Both the position numbers and the translations under genes were made by a program. DNA of 64,000 bases from assembly GCA_009193035.1 (NCBI GenBank), contig SWDT01000001.1, forward strand, positions 1,550,001 through 1,614,000, in the 5' to 3' direction. Position 1 is the stretch's first letter. Each line of letters begins with the position of its first letter. The notes below the pieces were generated by a model. The model was given only the letters and a program-made list of their open reading frames with translations. It made no database searches and was not told where the DNA came from. Source of the stretch: Halicephalobus mephisto. Taxonomy: Eukaryota > Nematoda > Chromadorea > Rhabditida > Panagrolaimidae. This document shows positions 59,101 to 64,000 of this stretch, in pieces.

Positions 59101-60155
59101 GTATTTACTCTGGAACAACTTCGGTCTGAGAGGCTCACGTATGTCATTACTTTCATCCAGAAGGTTGGTTAAGTCTTTAATTAAATAATGATTTTGATTC
59201 TTCAGATGCTTCGAGGAACACTCACTAGAAGATATTACAAACAATTGAAGGCTATATATGCCATCATGAACAGATATCGTAGATACAAATTGCGATCATA
59301 TATTGTGGATCTGGTTAATACCTTCAAGGGAGTCAGAAACATGCCTGATCTGGGGAAGAGTAAACAATGGCCCAGACCTCCTGTTGTCCTCCATGGATTC
59401 GTTGAAAGACTCAAAAGGATGCATGAACTCTGGAGGGCTAAAGTTATCCTCTCGAGGATGCCCCTCCATCTGAAAGAAGCCTTCCCTCAGAAAATCGCTG
59501 CTTACGAGTTACTCCAAGGAAAAAGGACGGAATGGGGGTATAGTCGATTCTGGCGGGGAGATTATCTCGCTCTCGATAGCGAACATGATCCAGCAACTGC
59601 AGTTATTACATATCGAGATGCAATGGAGGCTTTGAAACAGCAACACCCGTTTTCACAGATCCTCTTCAGTTCCTACATCCACAAATACAACAGATTCAAC
59701 AAATCAGCCGTCCGAGTTCTCATTGTGACCGATAACTTCGTAGCCAAACTTGATGCCAAAAAGTTCAAGATCATGAAAGAACCAGCCCATTTGACGTCCA
59801 TCAACGGTCTCAGCGTCAATAACGTCTCCAATGGCCTAGTTGTATTCCACATAGGCAAAAACGACTTTGTCGGTTGTTTAGAGAATCTGAAAAGTGAGGA
59901 CAGAGTTGGGGAACTTGTGGGGGTCCTTAGTGCTCATCTCGACAAGTGAGTATTTGTATAACTCCTGTTCCATCCCACTGTAATCGTTTCAGAAAATTCC
60001 ACAAGAAACTCATCGTCGCCGTCGGTCAATCAGTCCAATGCACTCTGGGATCAAAGCAGAGATGTGTTCACGTCAGTCCCTCTGATATTAACAAAAATGT
60101 CATCTTCAAAAGAAATGGGATGGATATAGAAATGATATATCCTCAGACAGCTTAA
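56129..60155 (+). CDS. hum-5: class I unconventional myosin, myosin-ID type
   Basis: Five exons: 56129-56532, 57396-57561, 57610-59163, 59206-59945, 59993-60155; phases agree, 1008 residues, as in vertebrate MYO1D. The motor has the P-loop GESGAGKT (104-111), switch [14 protein letters not shown], switch [15 protein letters not shown] and the actin-binding loops. Two IQ-like motifs follow ([29 protein letters not shown]). A basic TH1 tail (~790-1008) binds acidic membranes. It is an actin motor at the membrane or in endosome traffic; the short motor N-terminus and the tail without SH3 place it with class ID/G, which in C. elegans is HUM-5. The first intron is 863 bp; others are 34-48 bp. Confidence 0.92.
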
Positions 60156-60182
60156 TCCCGGAATTAGAAGTATATCAAATCG

Positions 60183-60188
60183 AATAAA
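60183..60188 (+). terminator. polyadenylation signal of the myosin gene
   Basis: AATAAA 28 nt past the stop; the convergent polymerase stop is only 39 nt further, so the 3' UTRs overlap. Confidence 0.6.
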
Positions 60189-60226
60189 CAGAGTTCATAA
60201 ACCATTAACAATAGTTGCAAAACAAG

Positions 60227-63200
60227 TTATCTAACAAGATCTTTAAAACGCTCCACAAGTTCAGTTTGCTCTCGAAGATCAATCCGGATTTTCTCTCGCA
60301 TGTAAAAGATGGGACAGTCACGGCTAAAATTAGACATTAATCTTTAATCAGATAGAAAGCTACTTACGCAGCACACATGACCTCTTCCTGTAATTTCCCG
60401 GAACAGTTCTGACATTCAACCCACAGCCGACTGAAATGATGTTGTGTCATCTTCAACTGGCACATCTGAAAAAGCATAATAAGCCAGATTAATTGCAGAG
60501 GAAACTAACTTTTTCTGTGAAAATTTGGTCAGCCCGCGGCATGCAGTGGGCACATAGGGCTTTATACTTGTCATCACGTAACACCGCTTTGCACCCAATG
60601 CATGTCAAACTCTTCTTCATATGGGCGAATAATCCACCTACTTTACACTGAGTTTGGGTTTTAGATCTGGTGTGATCTCCGTTAATTAGTAGGGATTCCG
60701 CCTTGTCTCCAATGATCGGTTCAAAAATACGAGCAAGAGGTTTTGCGAGTTGATGTTCAAGATAGTACTTCGTATCAATCGGAATACCGTTCTTCAAGAC
60801 GAAAATAGGGTCCTCAGCTTTTTCATAAGCCGGTGCTTTGGCTCCTTTGGCGACAATAACATAAGGCACACGATCACCCATCCGAGGAGCTGAGCCAGGA
60901 TCACGTTTTCTCATGCGTTCGGCAAGTTCAACATGAGCTTGTTTGGCGGCATACTTCTGAAAAGATTGAGGTGAGTCCCCTCAGTATCCAGCAAAAAACC
61001 CACGTCACCACGACGAGTTAATTCCTTGGAAATAATCAACATACTGATATCAATCCTATTACACAAGAGATCCCTGATGACATCTTTGGCGAAATCCAAT
61101 GCGGCATTCGGATTTCTGTCTACCATCAGTTTTTCCAGACACTTGTTCAAAACAGTAGCAACAAGAGGACAGTTGTCTCTTCTAACAGTTTCCAATCCCT
61201 TGCAATCCATCTTGTCATGCTTGTCCGGCTTTGTGAAGTAGAGACCCGCATACCTCTTCTTGTTAATGAGCAAATAAGGAAAGTAGACCTAAATCTGATG
61301 AATCAGACACTTCTAAAAATCAAAGTCTACCTTCTCAAATTCCAGTTTAATCGGCTTTACAAATTGTTTGCTGACTTCGGTGGCCGCATAGCTTCCGAGC
61401 TCCATCGCTTGAGCTACAGTCTGGACGTGAAAGTCCACCATAACGGAATCCGTGTCACCGTAAATCACAATAGCGTCCTGTTTTATTTTGCCATCCAACG
61501 CTCCAGCTTTGAACATCTCTAAAGATGCAACTCTAAGAAATTAAACACAAACGCCAAAGCTTACGCTCAACAGTGTTCTTCGTGAAGTCAATCATCTGAC
61601 GACCAAAAGCAGTAACCGATTGAGAGATTTCAAGACACGGGAGCTTGCCAACTGTAGCTCCAGTAAAGCCATACACAGAATTGGCGCTAATCTTCAAAGC
61701 AAGCTGACGACCATTAAGAACCATTTGTCTGAAATGACAGCATTAAACGGTATTATAACCAAGCAAAGACAGGAAAACTCACTTGAAGGGATCTGTCTCA
61801 CTCTTGAGCTCATTCTTAGCCCTTTTACGTGCAGACAACAGATCCTCTAGAACTGACGCCAAAAGTCCTTTCCTCACATGAGGCTTCACGAAGTAATTGT
61901 TCGATGGAGTTATGAAGTAGTCCTCGTCTTCTTTTAAGCTAAACCAACATTATTCTAATATACAGACTAAGTCTATAATAACTCTAATTGAATTTAAAGG
62001 AAGCATAGGGAATTTCTCCGCTAAAGCGCTGAATAGCGAACATAAGCTTGTTGAACTCTTTTTAATCCAATTTACCCAGGACAATATCATTCCTTCTCTC
62101 AAAGACCTTTGTAGACGAAATTCGCAGTTATTTTATGTTGATTTTTTAGGTGCAGTTTGCAGCGTTTCCAAATTTCCCTCTGGGTAAAACAGATACGCCT
62201 CATTGGCTGCAGACACCTCATCCCTAAATAAGTTATCCATATCCCCCAAACCAAAAGTGTTTAGCTGATGGCTTTAAACAAGTCCCAGATTTCTCGCTTC
62301 TCTCCCTTTGGTTGTATTTTGGATATTGGTCTTTGAATATCAAACAACCTACTTTTCGGGTTTCCTTGTTAATAGAGTAGTGTAGCAGAGATTATGAGCG
62401 ATCATAATGGACGGATAAAGCGAAGCAAAATCCAAAGTTGCAATAGGAGTTGAGTAGAATCCTCTTCTCGGTTCAATGACTGTGGCTCCTTCATATCCCT
62501 CATCTCCTTGACTAACTTCAATGACGGGCAAAAAGAGATTCCTTTGCTTCGTCTGAAACGAGAAATTATGAATTCTGTCCCATCTATTCTCAGAATTGAA
62601 CAATTAATTTTTGCACATATATTGCTCTATTTCGCATTCGGCAATTTCTCCCACCCTTTTTATCTTGATAGCCAATCCCATTAAAATCAGGCAAACCTTC
62701 TTTTGAAGTCCATATTCGAAAGAACTTCAACTATTCTTCCTTTGAAAGCCCATTCAAGAAACTTTGCACCCTAGACGTAGGCTAGAAATTCTCCAGAAAG
62801 AATATCTATTCTTAGAATTGTTTAATGAACTACATACAATTTTAGCACATCTGAGTTAAAATAATTACTTCGTGCTATCCAAGCCGAGAAATTGCTCCAG
62901 AACGATATTCCCTTCTAATTTCTGTTGCAGCCTCTTTTTTAAATCTTTTTCACTGACCTAACCCAGCTCTTATCCTTAGCCCAAGAAAGTTAGTGCCACG
63001 AAAAACAAAATTTCCAAAGTTTCTTTCTAACTCTGAATTCAAACGAAGCTCGCTCATTTAGCCTTCTCATCCGGGATAACACTTGGAGCTAAGCTATCAT
63101 CCATCATTTTCACAAAGACCAGAAGCCACGCTCTTATGACGCCACCTCGTGGCATCGAGTTGCGCATTTCCACCCTCTTGGTCCACTAGGAGGTTATCTT

Positions 63201-64000
63201 GATGATATATAATCTCGAAAGATTCTACTGACATTTACCGAATTTTAATTCCGTCGATCCCCTAAGTTGTTTTCATTTGACAAATTTATGGTCTGCGAAA
63301 TCTCTCATCTATTTCTCCTTTTCCTGTTATAAAGCTACTTCCGTTATCGTTCTCGGAAAGGTTAAGTAATACACTGCGCAGTTTGCTGTAAACGCTCCAT
63401 AATCTAATCTCACAAAATGAATTCGACCAGACTTACCCTTCGCATTATTTGGGACAAGACCTTTACTTGCTGGCCACGAAACACCAGGAAATTGAGAGGT
63501 ACACCGGTAACGCGAGCCATTTCCATGTAATTAATCACAGACATCAACTTATCTAGTAGGCGCAGTGGTAGGTAGGCATCTTTCATACAGTACACAGCTA
63601 AACGGCGTCTATCCCATTCCGATCCATTCTGAAACAGATAAATGAGTCCAGCTCTATCCTAATAAAACCGTACTTGAAGGTCGGAAATGATAGTGTATTC
63701 CACGTCTTCCTTCTGCTCGCTCAGGAAATGGTAACTGACACTATTTAGAGTGTAGCTACGAAGCTTGTAATCTCGCAACACCACTTGGAGGACATCGAAA
63801 ATAATACGTCCTTCAATAACGATGAGTTTGTTGACTCGATTACCCAACTGTTTCGACATTAATTGAGCATCCCGGATTCGACAAGGCGACTTGTCAACCC
63901 TTCCAAGTAGACTTACTTGACTGTCGATCTAAAAACCTCAATTAGTTCCCTCGCTCGTGCCGTGTTTACTTACCTTCAAATGCTTTGCTCGATCAACGAT
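60227..64000 (-). CDS. POLD1: DNA polymerase delta catalytic subunit, C-terminal part (5' end off window)
   Basis: Exons visible: 64000-63974 (partial), 63928-63674, 63628-63437, 62552-62353, 61938-61783, 61728-61565, 61518-61331, 61288-61004, 60956-60510, 60465-60368, 60323-60227; phases agree, 702 residues, about the last two thirds of the ~1100-residue protein. Seen: end of the 3'-5' exonuclease domain ([35 protein letters not shown]), motif [22 protein letters not shown], motif B region [13 protein letters not shown], and motif C YGDTDS with both catalytic Asp. The end has the CysA zinc site ([20 protein letters not shown]) and CysB iron-sulfur site (CQNC ... CAARDC). It is the lagging-strand replicase that works with PCNA. 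One 884-bp intron (62553-63436) carries no other signal. Confidence 0.96.

Overview
The window is nuclear DNA of a nematode, most likely a rhabditid/chromadorean. The evidence is the very short introns (mostly 42-51 bp) with TTTCAG-like acceptors, and a gene set whose best-recognised relatives are worm genes: FMRFamide-type neuropeptide receptors, a GAR-type muscarinic receptor, a HUM-5/myosin-ID, an EPG-7/FIP200 autophagy scaffold and a JBTS-14/TMEM237 protein. I rebuilt exon structures by hand from open frames, splice sites and phase. All CDS coordinates run from start codon to stop codon and include introns.

Layout. 1-2.65 kb: 3' flank of an unseen gene, then a tRNA-derived SINE-like repeat with an internal 20-bp minisatellite. 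2.65-6.99 kb (-): large type II membrane M1 aminopeptidase. 11.4-15.0 kb (+): FMRFamide-type GPCR. 17.9-18.2 kb (+): tiny two-exon neuropeptide-like gene resembling allatostatin-C, convergent with an SLC13 transporter (18.6-20.6 kb, -). 23.1-28.0 kb (+): secreted multi-EF-hand protein with a long foldback in one intron. 28.2-32.4 kb (+): TMEM237/JBTS-14-like gene, followed after 6 nt by a second GPCR (32.4-34.0 kb, +). 36.0-37.0 kb (+): two related copies of an unknown domain. 39.7-43.6 kb (+): EPG-7/ATG11-like scaffold. 44.4-48.3 kb (+): muscarinic receptor. 49.1-50.8 kb (+): mitochondrial ZnT9. 51.4-52.2 kb (+): single-Ig membrane protein, convergent with a small membrane protein (52.3-52.7 kb, -). 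54.0-54.7 kb: second SINE copy. 56.1-60.2 kb (+): class I myosin, convergent with the C-terminal two thirds of DNA polymerase delta (60.2-64 kb, -, continuing off the window).

No shared pathway joins the genes, but several are neuronal (two peptide receptors, one peptide-like precursor, one muscarinic receptor) and one is ciliary. The non-coding space holds at least three kinds of repeat: the SINE-like element, two inverted-repeat elements (one about 1.36 kb inside an intron), and a diffuse family of TTCTAGAA-rich tracts that contain perfect heat-shock-element triplets. The best candidate for something new is the allatostatin-C-like precursor, whose exons are too short for ordinary ORF calling.
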